From contig NZ_AP023087.1 of the NCBI RefSeq assembly GCF_045862395.1, positions 3,100,001 to 3,164,000 of the forward strand: a DNA stretch of 64,000 nt. The letters run 5' to 3'. Origin of the DNA: Marinicellulosiphila megalodicopiae (GTDB lineage: Bacteria > Pseudomonadota > Gammaproteobacteria > Pseudomonadales > Natronospirillaceae). Position numbers and translations under genes: made by a program. The notes beneath the pieces were generated by a model. The model saw only the letters and a list, made by a program, of their open reading frames with translations, was not told the origin of the DNA and did no database searches. Below are positions 35,662 through 45,264 of this stretch, piece after piece (position 1 is the stretch's first letter; every line of letters begins with the position of its first letter).

Positions 35662-37776
35662 CTAACCAAAATTAGGCAACGACGCTCTTAACGTTGCGCC
35701 ATATCGTTTGGTTTGTAATCGTTTATCCATTAAATAAATATAACCCGTATCTTGTTCGGTACGAATCAAACGACCGCAGGCTTGTACTAATCGAATGGCA
35801 GCATCAGGCACGGTAATACTCATAAAAGCATTACCGCCATTTTCCTCTATCCACTGTGACAGTTGTGCAGAAATGGGATCGTCTGGGGTTGAAAATGGTA
35901 TTTTTGCAATCATCAAATGTGTTAAATATTTACCTGGTAAATCGACACCTTCGGCAAAACTGGCTAATCCAAAAATAGTCGAGCCGCCCCCTCCATCAAT
36001 TAATGTTTGATGCTCGGTTATGATTTGATTTTTAGGCATTTGGTTTTGTTTTAATATTATCGATTGCCACTGCGCACTTAATCCATCAAACACTTCGTTC
36101 ATTTGTTTTCTTGATGAAAACAAAACTAAATTGGCATTGTCTTTTTCTAAAATAGTTTCCATAGCTTCAATTAAACTAGCCGTATGATTTTCAACAAAAT
36201 TGGCTTCAACAGCAATATCCGGAACACTAAATCTAACTTGTCGATCATACTGAAACGGACTTTCTACTTGATGAAAATGAGCATAATCAGGAATACCCGC
36301 CCGGCTAATGATTTGATCAAATTTTTGCCCAACAGTTAAGGTTGCAGAGGTTAATATCACAGAAAAACTGGGCTTCCAAAATACATAATCTAACAGGCCA
36401 CTTGCCACAATTGGAGAACACTTTATATGCATGTCATTAAATTCATTAAATACTACTTTTTCGACCCAACGCGCTTGTGGAGGATGCCCTTCTTTGTCTT
36501 CTTTTGTAAAAGCAAAACACAACTCCATGCACGCAGTAAATCTAAATAATAAACGACCAATTACAGGTAACCAACTTTCAGCGTGGTCTTTTGCAATGTC
36601 GTTTCCTTGCTCTGATAAACTTTCTTTTAATACTTTTTGAATCGATTCGAAAATTGAAACAATTTTAGAAAATACACCTTTTAGCATACCTATTTGATCA
36701 TATAATTCATGATGCAAACTTTCAGTTTCTAACGTTTGCTTAGTCACTCGAATAGTCATTGATTCATATTGATTGCCTGTCATGGATTCTAATAAATAAC
36801 GTAATCCCAACATATACTCAGATGCTATTTGAATGTCTTTAAATAATGGATCGGCTAATTTATGCAAACTGTCATCAAGTGCCATAACTGGCTTCAAATT
36901 CCCTTGAATTTTTTTAGCTTGATCTAAACTTGCTTGGGTGGCTTTTATTGAAAGCTCTGCAGCAAAATGATCCAGTGCTTTTTCAGCTAAATGATGACCT
37001 TCATCAATGATATAAATGGTATCTTTTGGCGAGCTTAAAATGGTGCCGCCCCCCATGGATAAATCACTTAAAAGCAAATCATGATTCGCCACAATCACAT
37101 CGGCATCTTCGAGTTTTTCACGAGCTTTAAATAGTGCACAGTTTGAAAACATTGGGCATCGGTTTCGCGTACATTCTTGATGATTAGACGTTAAGTCTGA
37201 CCATTCTTGCTCTTCTATGCTTCCTTCCCAAGATTCGTATTCACCATTCCATTTGCCTGAGCCATACTTTAATAACATGTCATTAAGTTTACTTAACTCT
37301 TTTTCATCCATGGTTAAATGATCTTCAAATAACGCATTATTTTGAGTCACACCTTGGTGTAATTGAATCAATTGATCCAATTTAAATAAACACAAATAAC
37401 GACGACGACCTTTAGCTAAAACATATTCAAATTTTAAACCTGAATGTGTTTTTACGTCGGGTAAATCTTTTAATAAAATTTGTTCTTGCAACGCAATGGT
37501 TGCAGTGGAAACCACCACTTTCTTTTTTTGCGCTAAAGCATAGGCAATCGTACCAATCAAATACGCAACGGTTTTACCTGTTCCGGTGCCTGCTTCTACA
37601 ACGGCGACACCTGCATCATTTGCACGAATATTATCGGCACAGAGTTGAATGTCTCCTAAAGCTCGCGCGATATGAGCAATCATTTGTTTTTGACCCAAAC
37701 GAGGTTTCAGTGATTTATTGGCTAAAAAATCACGATAGGCGGTTTGAATCGATAGTTTGACGGGTTCTGGTAGCAT
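35662..37776 (-). CDS. dinG: ATP-dependent DNA helicase DinG
   Basis: 704 residues, XPD-like superfamily 2 helicase with a 4Fe-4S cluster, which unwinds DNA-RNA hybrids and D-loops 5'-3'. Walker A is GTGTGKT (residues 63-69). Cluster cysteines appear as RRRYLC and CTRNRCPMFSNC. The DEAH box reads IIDEGHHLAE, as in E. coli DinG. Motif VI is QACGRLIRTEQDTG near residue 660. No full LexA operator is visible upstream, unlike in E. coli, so SOS control is not supported here. Confidence 0.94.
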   Translation of the reverse strand: MLPEPVKLSIQTAYRDFLANKSLKPRLGQKQMIAHIARALGDIQLCADNIRANDAGVAVVEAGTGTGKTVAYLIGTIAYALAQKKKVVVSTATIALQEQILLKDLPDVKTHSGLKFEYVLAKGRRRYLCLFKLDQLIQLHQGVTQNNALFEDHLTMDEKELSKLNDMLLKYGSGKWNGEYESWEGSIEEQEWSDLTSNHQECTRNRCPMFSNCALFKAREKLEDADVIVANHDLLLSDLSMGGGTILSSPKDTIYIIDEGHHLAEKALDHFAAELSIKATQASLDQAKKIQGNLKPVMALDDSLHKLADPLFKDIQIASEYMLGLRYLLESMTGNQYESMTIRVTKQTLETESLHHELYDQIGMLKGVFSKIVSIFESIQKVLKESLSEQGNDIAKDHAESWLPVIGRLLFRFTACMELCFAFTKEDKEGHPPQARWVEKVVFNEFNDMHIKCSPIVASGLLDYVFWKPSFSVILTSATLTVGQKFDQIISRAGIPDYAHFHQVESPFQYDRQVRFSVPDIAVEANFVENHTASLIEAMETILEKDNANLVLFSSRKQMNEVFDGLSAQWQSIILKQNQMPKNQIITEHQTLIDGGGGSTIFGLASFAEGVDLPGKYLTHLMIAKIPFSTPDDPISAQLSQWIEENGGNAFMSITVPDAAIRLVQACGRLIRTEQDTGYIYLMDKRLQTKRYGATLRASLPNFG

Positions 37777-37838
37777 AAAAGTTGGAGAAAATTCAGATAA
37801 AAAGTTAATATAGATGTTTTATTTTTCAGGGCGCTATC

Positions 37839-38687
37839 ATGACACAAAAAACCGTAAAAGTCGGTAATATTGATGTAAACAACGATTTACCTTTCACACT
37901 ATTTGGCGGAATGAATGTTTTAGAATCTCGCGACTTAGCAATGAGTATCGCAGAAACCTATGTCACCATTACCCAAAAGCTTGGCATTCCTTATATTTTC
38001 AAAGCGTCATTTGATAAAGCCAACCGTTCATCTATTAGTTCATATCGTGGACCGGGCTTAGATGAAGGCATCAAAATCCTTCAAGAAATTAAAGACACAT
38101 TTAACATCCCAGTGATTACAGACATTCACGAACCGTTTCAAGCGGCACCTGTTGCTGAAGTGGCTGACATTATTCAGTTACCTGCATTTTTGTCTCGCCA
38201 AACTGATCTTGTTGAAGCCATGGCTAAAACGCAAGCTGTGATCAACATTAAAAAAGCACAGTTTTTAGCCCCCCATGAAATGCAGCATATTTTGCAAAAA
38301 TTTGAAGAAGCCGGAAACGATAAATTAATTTTATGTGAACGCGGATCAAGCTTTGGCTATAACAACTTAGTGGTCGACATGCTGGGTTTTGGCATCATGA
38401 AAGAATTTGAATATCCTGTAATTTTTGATGTGACACACGCATTACAAAAACCAGGTGGCCGTGCCACGTCAGCTGATGGTCGTCGCAAAGCGGTAACAGA
38501 GTTAGCAAGAGCAGGCATCAGTCAGAAAATTGGAGGTTTATTTTTAGAGTCTCATCCAGATCCTAAAAACGCACTATGCGATGGCCCCTGTGCATTGCCA
38601 ATTGCTAAGTTAGAGCCATTTTTACGTCAACTAAAACAATTAGATGATTGCGTTAAATCCATGGAAGATATTGATACTTCTGAATAA
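37839..38687 (+). CDS. kdsA: 3-deoxy-8-phosphooctulonate synthase
   Basis: 282 residues. It condenses phosphoenolpyruvate with arabinose-5-phosphate to Kdo-8-phosphate for lipid A/LPS core. Signature blocks: FGGMNVLESRDLAMSIAETY, FKASFDKANRSSISSYRGPG and DVTHALQKPGG. The Asn in DKANRSS places it with the metal-independent class. In pseudomonads kdsA lies between pyrG and eno; here it stands alone and is divergent from dinG. Confidence 0.96.
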   Translation: MTQKTVKVGNIDVNNDLPFTLFGGMNVLESRDLAMSIAETYVTITQKLGIPYIFKASFDKANRSSISSYRGPGLDEGIKILQEIKDTFNIPVITDIHEPFQAAPVAEVADIIQLPAFLSRQTDLVEAMAKTQAVINIKKAQFLAPHEMQHILQKFEEAGNDKLILCERGSSFGYNNLVVDMLGFGIMKEFEYPVIFDVTHALQKPGGRATSADGRRKAVTELARAGISQKIGGLFLESHPDPKNALCDGPCALPIAKLEPFLRQLKQLDDCVKSMEDIDTSE

Positions 38688-38707
38688 AAATCCATAATTT
38701 TTGCAAA

Positions 38708-38745
38708 CAAAAAGGCAGAGTAGATAACTACTTCTGCCTTTTTTT
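38708..38745 (+). terminator. terminator after kdsA
   Basis: AAAAAGGCAGA / TCTGCCTTTTT with an inner GTAG / CTAC stem, followed by TTTG, 21 bp past the stop. Confidence 0.9.
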
Positions 38746-38789
38746 GTCTTTATAATTAAAGGAATTCACGTTTCAAAATTCTATTATTG

Positions 38790-39092
38790 TTAGTTAAAAG
38801 AATTAACGTAGGGAATTTGGTAAAAAACAAATGCAATAAGTACAAACATCATGATTGGGTAAACAACATAAAACCAAATTTTATTTAAGGGATTAAACGA
38901 AATAAAAAACACAAACGTAATAAAAGCAGCGGCTATGGTGGCAAGGCAAATATAAAGCGCATTTACCCATTCAAAATCAATCACTTGAATTTGAATTAAA
39001 TTGATATCATTTAATATGATAAATCGTGCAAGATGAAAAACTGCAACCCCTAATAAAAGAAATGCAAATAAGTGCATGATTATTCTTTTCAT
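38790..39092 (-). CDS. small hypothetical membrane protein
   Basis: 100 residues with three hydrophobic helices (IIMHLFAFLLLGVAVFHLAR, ALYICLATIAAAFITFVFFI, FYVVYPIMMFVLIAFVFYQI). No motif is recognised. It follows ribE in the same direction after 28 bp and may be cotranscribed with it. Confidence 0.55.
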   Translation of the reverse strand: MKRIIMHLFAFLLLGVAVFHLARFIILNDINLIQIQVIDFEWVNALYICLATIAAAFITFVFFISFNPLNKIWFYVVYPIMMFVLIAFVFYQIPYVNSFN

Positions 39093-39120
39093 ATATTTAT
39101 TTCTCGTTTATACAAAAAAA

Positions 39121-39741
39121 TTATACGACTTTAAGCATTTGAGGCATTAATCGCTTAATAGTATCAACAGTAGATTGAGTTGTCGGATCCACTTCAAAAT
39201 TAACTTGCTTACCAATAAATCGATTTGAAAAAATGGTAGATTGTAATGTTTCTGGAATAAAACTGACACTAAATTGATTATCGATGACATCACATAACGT
39301 TAATGAACAGCCATCCAACGCCGCAAAACCTTTATTAAAAATATACTGAGCAAACTTGACATCCACATTAAAACGCATTCGAATATTATCTTGATTCGTT
39401 TGAATATCACTAATGATTGCAAGACCGCTTACATGACCTGAAACCGTATGACCGCCAATTTCATCCCCGACTTTTGCCGAGCGTTCAAAATTGACTTCAT
39501 CGCCTACTTTAACATTACCTAAATTGGTAATATTTAAAGTTTCGTCAATCACATCAAAGGGCACATTTGGAAAATCAGAAGTATCCACTACGGTTAAACA
39601 ACATCCGTTAATGGCAACACTAGCACCTACTTGCAGACCCAATATTGAATCTGTTGGTAGCTTAACCACAAGACGCATAATGCCGTTATTAACATTTACG
39701 CTATTGACTACTGCTTTACCTTGAACAATACCTGTGAACAT
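39121..39741 (-). CDS. ribE: riboflavin synthase alpha chain
   Basis: 206 residues, two lumazine-binding beta-barrel repeats. It dismutates two 6,7-dimethyl-8-ribityllumazine to riboflavin. MFTGIVQGKA is the family N-terminus; the catalytic set is kept: VGASVAINGCCLTV (Ser, Cys), EIGGHTVSGHV (His) and NFEVDPTTQSTVDTI (Asp), so it is an enzyme and not a lumazine or antenna protein. It lies away from any other rib gene and no FMN riboswitch is evident upstream. Confidence 0.93.
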   Translation of the reverse strand: MFTGIVQGKAVVNSVNVNNGIMRLVVKLPTDSILGLQVGASVAINGCCLTVVDTSDFPNVPFDVIDETLNITNLGNVKVGDEVNFERSAKVGDEIGGHTVSGHVSGLAIISDIQTNQDNIRMRFNVDVKFAQYIFNKGFAALDGCSLTLCDVIDNQFSVSFIPETLQSTIFSNRFIGKQVNFEVDPTTQSTVDTIKRLMPQMLKVV

Positions 39742-39817
39742 CTTGCTGCCTTTTAATAATTAATCTGCAAAATATGCAACTGTTCAAAATAAAAAATCAA
39801 GTTGAACAATTATCTTT

Positions 39818-40165
39818 TTAAGCTGGAATTTGATAATCCAAGACTTCTGACCAATCATTGGTATTTGGAAGACGCTCCCAAACACTCCCAACATTTGATT
39901 GTTCAATTAATGATTGAATAGTTGGGTCCACTCGAATCATACAATCTAACGGTGCAACACAGGCTGCTTCATCGGTTTGTAAAAAGTCATCACTTTCTAG
40001 TCCTGAGTAGAATCTAAAACCCGTATCGTTCTGGTGACTTGGGTTTTCTTTATAAAAAAATCGTATTGGCATTGGCCTTTCACTCACAATCAAACTAGAA
40101 ACTAAACATAAGTGAGCACTTAAAACATTCATAGGGCAGCCAAAATCAAAAAAAGGGTCGCGCAT
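39818..40165 (-). CDS. DUF2185 domain protein
   Basis: 115 residues. The core LSAHLCLVSSLIVSERPMPI, TGFRFYSGLESDDFLQTDE and NVGSVWERLPNTNDWSEV matches DUF2185 (Imm33-like), a family found both alone and as predicted immunity proteins in toxin loci. No toxin gene lies here; the neighbours are ygfX and sdhE, 22 bp upstream in the same direction. Function unknown. Confidence 0.7.
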   Translation of the reverse strand: MRDPFFDFGCPMNVLSAHLCLVSSLIVSERPMPIRFFYKENPSHQNDTGFRFYSGLESDDFLQTDEAACVAPLDCMIRVDPTIQSLIEQSNVGSVWERLPNTNDWSEVLDYQIPA

Positions 40166-40187
40166 TTTACTTGCTTTAATCAGAGTT

Positions 40188-40598
40188 TCAAGGGCTTTTT
40201 TCTTTCCACGCTTGTATATTTCGTCTGAGTTGCCAAGCTTTTTGCTCGTCTAACTGATCAAACCATAGGTGTATTTTTTTACTGCCGCCACTTTCACAAC
40301 TTAATATCCAAACGCAATACCAACTTGTAAGAATGCAACTTCTTAATTTATAAGGATTTTTCGATTTTCCAGTAATTAATTGAATGTCTTCTAATAATTT
40401 CCACTCAATTTGAACTGGTTTCGTTTCAAACCAAAATAAATAAAGGCCAACCCCTAATAAAAAAATGCTAAATACTATTTTTAATAAGAAACCAGCGGCA
40501 CTTATCCACAATATTCCAGCTATAAACACAAGAAGCACGGCTAAGAACACAATGCGTTTTTGACTTTTTTTAGTGTGAATAATTAACGGCTCAAACAT
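40188..40598 (-). CDS. YgfX/CptA-type membrane protein
   Basis: 136 residues. Two N-terminal membrane helices (RIVFLAVLLVFIAGILWISA and KIVFSIFLLGVGLYLFWF) and a soluble C-terminal half (WCWILSCESGGSKKIHLW-like core). Position one base after sdhE identifies it as YgfX, which in E. coli is the partner gene of SdhE and has been described as affecting cell division proteins. The sequence itself is poorly conserved, as is usual. Confidence 0.65.
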   Translation of the reverse strand: MFEPLIIHTKKSQKRIVFLAVLLVFIAGILWISAAGFLLKIVFSIFLLGVGLYLFWFETKPVQIEWKLLEDIQLITGKSKNPYKLRSCILTSWYCVWILSCESGGSKKIHLWFDQLDEQKAWQLRRNIQAWKEKSP

Positions 40599-40599
40599 C

Positions 40600-40854
40600 T
40601 TATTTAACGTTCATTTTCTCTAAAATCAAATTGATGATAATTTGATGTTCATCAGTTGTCGCAGGGTCTCGCTTCATTAACCAAGCAAATAGATCTTGAT
40701 CTTCTTCGGTAATCAACGCGTCGTATCTTGCTTGGTTGATTTCATCAATATGTGCGTAGTGTTCTTGCACAAAAGGAACTAATAATAAGTCTAATTCCAA
40801 CATTCCTCGGCGAGAATGCCAAAATAATTTATTTAATTTTTCTTGGGCGACCAT
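40600..40854 (-). CDS. sdhE: succinate dehydrogenase assembly factor SdhE
   Basis: 84 residues. It assists covalent FAD attachment to SdhA. The family motif RGMLELD (RGxxE) is at about residues 16-22, followed by the helix bundle ARYDALITEEDQDLFAWLM. Its start diverges from ygfZ with 70 bp between, the standard arrangement in gammaproteobacteria. Confidence 0.92.
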   Translation of the reverse strand: MVAQEKLNKLFWHSRRGMLELDLLLVPFVQEHYAHIDEINQARYDALITEEDQDLFAWLMKRDPATTDEHQIIINLILEKMNVK

Positions 40855-40924
40855 AATCTTTCTTTAGAGCTAATTCAAAGGCGCGTATAATAAAGCCTAT
40901 CGTCCTAATTTAATAGTTAACTTT

Positions 40925-41806
40925 ATGAAGCAATTACAATACAGCGCCATTGAACATCTTAGTTTTTTATCTGTGATCGGCCCGGACAGTAAAAAATTCC
41001 TACAAGGTCAATCTAGTTGCCAATTTAACAATTTTGAAATTGGCCAACAAAAACTGGGCAGCTTTTCAGACGCTAAAGGCCGTGTTTACGGCACTTTTAA
41101 CGCCATCGCCATTGAAGATGGGTTTTTATTACAAATGAGTAAAGACATTATTGAGCATTGTTTAACCCATTTAAAAAAATACGCGGCTTTTTTTAAAGTC
41201 ACTTTAAGTGATGAACAACGCAACTTTCATGGTATTGGTCTGCAAGGTGATGTAATTCAATGTCGATTTTTACCAAACTTTGATCAATGCAATGTTGTTA
41301 AAAACGCAAAAGGTGTCTGGATCAAACAAAACGATCAACAGATTCAGTGCTGGATTAACCCTTTAAATGATCAATACGACAGTATTTTCGAAACCATTGA
41401 GTCTGATGCAACGTATCAAACTGATATATGGTTGGACCAAAGCATCGAAGCGGGCATTGCCTGGTTAAGCTTCGAGAACATTGGCGAATTTGTCGCACAA
41501 ATGCTCAATCTTGATTTAATAGATGCCGTGGATTTTAAAAAAGGCTGCTACACCGGACAAGAAATCATCGCCCGCTTGCACTATAAAGGTAAAAGTAAAA
41601 AGCGTATGCACCGTGTCGCTGTTCCAGAGCGCGTAACTGCCGGTACGATTATTGTTAACTCTGAGAATAAAGCCATAGGCAAAGTGGTTAACAGCAGCAG
41701 CACACAAGCATTAATCAGCGCCACAAATAATGAACAATTCTTCTTTGAAGATAAACTTGAAAATTCTCTGGAACTGCTAGACTTACCTTATGAGGTCTCT
41801 GAATAA
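40925..41806 (+). CDS. ygfZ: folate-binding Fe-S assembly protein YgfZ
   Basis: 293 residues, GcvT-like fold. The hallmark K-x-C-Y-x-G-Q-E motif appears as KKGCYTGQEIIARLHYKGKS near residue 208. It uses tetrahydrofolate and is needed for the activity of some Fe-S enzymes such as MiaB. N-terminal FLQGQSSCQF and GRVYGTFNA are also typical. Divergent from sdhE. Confidence 0.93.
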   Translation: MKQLQYSAIEHLSFLSVIGPDSKKFLQGQSSCQFNNFEIGQQKLGSFSDAKGRVYGTFNAIAIEDGFLLQMSKDIIEHCLTHLKKYAAFFKVTLSDEQRNFHGIGLQGDVIQCRFLPNFDQCNVVKNAKGVWIKQNDQQIQCWINPLNDQYDSIFETIESDATYQTDIWLDQSIEAGIAWLSFENIGEFVAQMLNLDLIDAVDFKKGCYTGQEIIARLHYKGKSKKRMHRVAVPERVTAGTIIVNSENKAIGKVVNSSSTQALISATNNEQFFFEDKLENSLELLDLPYEVSE

Positions 41807-41848
41807 AGTAATGTGAATTATTTTGCTTAGAGTGTAATCGTATATTTT

Positions 41849-41870
41849 GGCTTATGCATTGGCATAAGCC
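41849..41870 (+). promoter_or_regulatory. leader hairpin before the HDOD gene
   Basis: GGCTTATGC-attg-GCATAAGCC is a perfect 9-bp stem with tetraloop, ending 8 bp before the GAGG ribosome site. No T-run follows, so it is unlike an intrinsic terminator for ygfZ. It may stabilise the mRNA or modulate initiation. Confidence 0.4.
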
Positions 41871-41887
41871 CACACATGAGGCAAAGC

Positions 41888-42721
41888 ATGAACATTACTC
41901 AAACCGTCCGCGACGACATCATCAGTGCAATAGAAAAGGACCAACTTACGTTGCCGACATTACCTGAAGTGTCATTAAGGGTTCGTGATGTTGCCGAAGA
42001 CGAAGACGCTTGCATCGCCGATTTAGTGAAAATTATATCTACAGATGCATCATTAACTGCAAGAATCATTCGAGTGACCAATAGCCCGCTTTTACGCGCT
42101 CCTACTGAAGTAAAAGATTTAAACATGGCAATCAGTCGCTTAGGTATGAATTATACCGCCAACTTAGCAATAGGGCTGGCAATGGAACAAATGTTTCAAG
42201 CCACAACCGACATCATAGATACACGCCTAAGAAGTATTTGGGATAACACCTCACAAATTGCAACCATCAGCCACGTCATTGCTCAAAAAGTCAAAAGTAT
42301 TCCCATTGAAGAAATTACATTAGCTGCACTGGTACATCAACTTGGCGCATTACCAATTTTAACTTATGCAGAAGAGCATGAAGATTTAATTTCTGATGGC
42401 ATCACTTTGGATAATTTAATAAATAAATTACATGGTGAGCTTGGCGAAGTGATCTTAAAAAAGTGGGATTTCTCTCCAGAATTAATTTCACTTCCAACGG
42501 CTTATCAATTAATGGACGACCAACACGACACGGTCAATTATGCAGACATTATTAAAGTAGCAAGTTTGATTCATTATAAAGATCAAGATCACCCTTGGTC
42601 TGAAATCGATTGGACGACAGTTCAATCATTTAAATTGCTCAATATCAGTGATGACCGAAACGACCCAAGTATTGAAAAAATACTCGAAGAAGCTCAAAGT
42701 AGTTCAGGTGTATTCCACTAG
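41888..42721 (+). CDS. HDOD domain signalling protein
   Basis: 277 residues from ATG 41888, chosen because GAGG lies 7 bases upstream; an ATG at 41876 overlaps that site. The HDOD domain covers ~20-215: LPTLPEVSLRVRDVAEDEDA, DASLTARIIRVTNSPLLRAP and VHQLGALPILTYAEE. It is an HD-related fold without complete metal ligands, so a regulatory rather than hydrolytic role is expected; such proteins act in stress, chemotaxis or c-di-GMP networks. No attached output domain. Monocistronic. Confidence 0.88.
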   Translation: MNITQTVRDDIISAIEKDQLTLPTLPEVSLRVRDVAEDEDACIADLVKIISTDASLTARIIRVTNSPLLRAPTEVKDLNMAISRLGMNYTANLAIGLAMEQMFQATTDIIDTRLRSIWDNTSQIATISHVIAQKVKSIPIEEITLAALVHQLGALPILTYAEEHEDLISDGITLDNLINKLHGELGEVILKKWDFSPELISLPTAYQLMDDQHDTVNYADIIKVASLIHYKDQDHPWSEIDWTTVQSFKLLNISDDRNDPSIEKILEEAQSSSGVFH

Positions 42722-42790
42722 ATACATTTTATCCCTTTACTTTCTTCCTTCACTCTTCCCTTTCATTCTCTGCTTTCATTTTCAAAAACA

Positions 42791-42828
42791 TAAAAATCAG
42801 TATCCTAATAAGATCCTGATTTTTTTTT
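42791..42828. terminator. terminator between HDOD and cyclase genes
   Basis: AAAAATCAG / CTGATTTTTTTT with a 16-base loop, between convergent genes. The stem is short. Confidence 0.6.
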
Positions 42829-42896
42829 GAATTTCAAAAAATCAATAACATATTAAATTATTAAGGCACTCACGTAACTTTTTTAGGCGTGATTGA

Positions 42897-45122
42897 TTAT
42901 TTACTCGTATGTCGGTACGTTCCGTCCCAAGCGTCTTCCAAGTCTTGTTCTTTTAATTCAACAATTCGCTCTAAATATAAGCGATACAAAAATGCACGGG
43001 TTCCGTTTTTTTCTAATTTAGTTAATTCAATTTCAGCCTCACCCCATTGTTTAGTGCAATACAACTGATAAGCATGATGATAATCATCTAACTCTGTTTG
43101 TAATTCAGCTGTACAGTTTTGTAATAAACAAACAGGCTCGTAACACACAATGGGCTCGTCTTTACCCTTCACTTGAATTTTATCTATTAATCGACAGGCA
43201 TAGGTGTCTTTGGTTTGTTCATAGGTATCCGGCCCTATAATAATTTGAGCGCCGTAAAATTTAGTTAAACTTTCTAAGCGCGAACCTAAATTAACCGAGT
43301 CCCCAAGCACTGTATAAGCGCGTCTAAAACTCGATCCCATGTCGCCGACATTCATAGGCCCCGTATTTAGACCAATACCAATTTGTACATCGGGATAGCC
43401 CTTTGCATCAAACTCAGGTTTTAATTGAATCACCATTTCTTGCATAGCCATCGCACCATGCACAGCATTTAATGCATGGCGATCATCATCAATCGGCGCT
43501 CCCCAAAATGCCATCACCATGTCCCCTACGTATTTATCAATGGTGCCTTGATTGTTAAAAATAATTTCTGTTATGGGTGTGAAAAAATCATTTAAAAGAT
43601 TCTTTAATTGGGTCGCGCTTAGTTGTTCTGAAATGGTAGTGAACGATCGAATATCCAAAAACAATACAGTAAGCACTTTATTCTCTCCATCAAACCCATA
43701 TTCCCCTTGGGAACTCAGCATTTTTTCAATGTGCGCTTGGGGTACATATTGACCAAACATATTGGATATTTTCTTTTTAGACTGCCCTTCTTTTACATAG
43801 CCTTCTATAAAATTCACCACCCCCAAACTCATTAACAAAATTAATGGAACCGCCATAGGCAAATTCAATGCGTAATAATGCCAAAAATAAAAGTTACTAC
43901 CAAAATGCAATAAAATCATTGCAACGGTTAACCCTAAAATATTCATTGCACCAAAACGATGTAACCAAATTGAGAACACCAAACCAATAATCACCATGAT
44001 CAACGCCATTAACTTTCCTGATAAATCAGGGGTATAAGGAAAGTGATCACTTAATAGTCCATCTAATAAATTGGCATGCACTTCGACTCCAGGATATTGC
44101 GTGCCCACAGGTGTGCTTCGTAAATCAGATAACCCCACTGCTGATGTCCCCACAAACACAATGGAATTTTCAAATTGCTCTAACCCTTCGCCGGTTAATA
44201 CTTTACTTGCCGAAATATACGGATAGGTTTTTTGCGGCCCTGCAAATGGCACCAATACATCACCAATCGCACCGGTTTTAATGGTTTGATCAACAAAACC
44301 TATAGATTGTACGATGTCAGTGAATTGATTTAATCGTGCAGAATTTATACTGATGTCTTCAATCACGTAATAGGCCATACCCGTTGCTAGAGCCAAACTT
44401 GGGTATACTTTATCGTTATATTTTTGAATTAATGGAACAGATCGAATGATTCCATCTGTATCTACTGAAGGCACAAAAAAACCAGCACCAATTGCCGAAT
44501 CCATTAATACAGGTAAGTTTGAAGTAAAACCATGGGCGTTGCGTAACATTAAACGACTGACATCAATCTGCTCATTGATAATTAATGACATTGGCAATTG
44601 CCCTACTTCAAAAGCCTCATCCTCACCGAACAAAATACTTAATACCACATCAATTTGACTCATGGCCTCTGACAACGCTAAATCGTAATCTGTCTGAGAT
44701 CTAAACTGGGTTAATTGATCGGCTATATTGGGTTGATCATTTTTATTAAGCACTTCAATTAATCGATCCGTTGGATTGATTTGTTTTTCAGAAAACAAGA
44801 CGTCAAATGTCACCACTAATGCCCCTGCATTTGCTAGTTGATCAATCATCAATGCAACTTTATCTCGACTCCAAGGCCAGCGCCCCTCCTTTAGCAAACT
44901 GGTTTCATCAATATCTACAATGATAATATTATGCGGGTTTTCAAATTTTGGTTTTAGCGCTAAAGACAAATTAAAACGTGTGTCATACATTAAATATTCT
45001 AATCGTTTAAATAATCCAGCGTCCCCTGAAATGGTATCAAATTGCACATAACTCAATGCAAATGTCACAATTAAACAGGCGCTTAACGCAACGCTTCGAA
45101 CCAATTTTTTGCTTGAGAACAT
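42897..45122 (-). CDS. CHASE2-class III adenylate cyclase
   Basis: 741 residues. One N-terminal membrane helix (~9-27), a periplasmic CHASE2 sensor (~30-355, with IIIVDIDETSLLKEGRWPWS), three membrane helices (~365-440), then a class III cyclase domain (~480-620). Both metal Asp residues are present (FLDIRSFTT and VGDMVMAFWG); the Lys in DKYVGD and Asp in LGDSVNLGSRLE are the adenine-selecting pair, so cAMP is the predicted product. A ~90-residue helical tail follows. With crp in the same window it may supply the CRP ligand. The CHASE2 signal is unknown. Confidence 0.9.
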   Translation of the reverse strand: MFSSKKLVRSVALSACLIVTFALSYVQFDTISGDAGLFKRLEYLMYDTRFNLSLALKPKFENPHNIIIVDIDETSLLKEGRWPWSRDKVALMIDQLANAGALVVTFDVLFSEKQINPTDRLIEVLNKNDQPNIADQLTQFRSQTDYDLALSEAMSQIDVVLSILFGEDEAFEVGQLPMSLIINEQIDVSRLMLRNAHGFTSNLPVLMDSAIGAGFFVPSVDTDGIIRSVPLIQKYNDKVYPSLALATGMAYYVIEDISINSARLNQFTDIVQSIGFVDQTIKTGAIGDVLVPFAGPQKTYPYISASKVLTGEGLEQFENSIVFVGTSAVGLSDLRSTPVGTQYPGVEVHANLLDGLLSDHFPYTPDLSGKLMALIMVIIGLVFSIWLHRFGAMNILGLTVAMILLHFGSNFYFWHYYALNLPMAVPLILLMSLGVVNFIEGYVKEGQSKKKISNMFGQYVPQAHIEKMLSSQGEYGFDGENKVLTVLFLDIRSFTTISEQLSATQLKNLLNDFFTPITEIIFNNQGTIDKYVGDMVMAFWGAPIDDDRHALNAVHGAMAMQEMVIQLKPEFDAKGYPDVQIGIGLNTGPMNVGDMGSSFRRAYTVLGDSVNLGSRLESLTKFYGAQIIIGPDTYEQTKDTYACRLIDKIQVKGKDEPIVCYEPVCLLQNCTAELQTELDDYHHAYQLYCTKQWGEAEIELTKLEKNGTRAFLYRLYLERIVELKEQDLEDAWDGTYRHTSK

Positions 45123-45264
45123 GCTTTAACACCCTTTAATATCGTTAGAATTTTTTAATTTTTAACTAAGATTATCTGTGTTTTTAACAACCACCTATAT
45201 AGAGTCTAGATCAGTCTTGGTATACTGCGCGGCCTTTAATACTTAGAATTTATAGGCAGGCACT

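Noticed and set aside
39121..39741. Riboflavin synthase paralogue acting as a lumazine/antenna protein
   Set aside because: The catalytic Ser, Cys, His and Asp positions of the true enzyme are all kept.
39818..40165. DUF2185 gene as part of a toxin-immunity system
   Set aside because: No toxin, polymorphic-toxin or secretion gene lies nearby; the neighbours are the housekeeping sdhE-ygfX pair.
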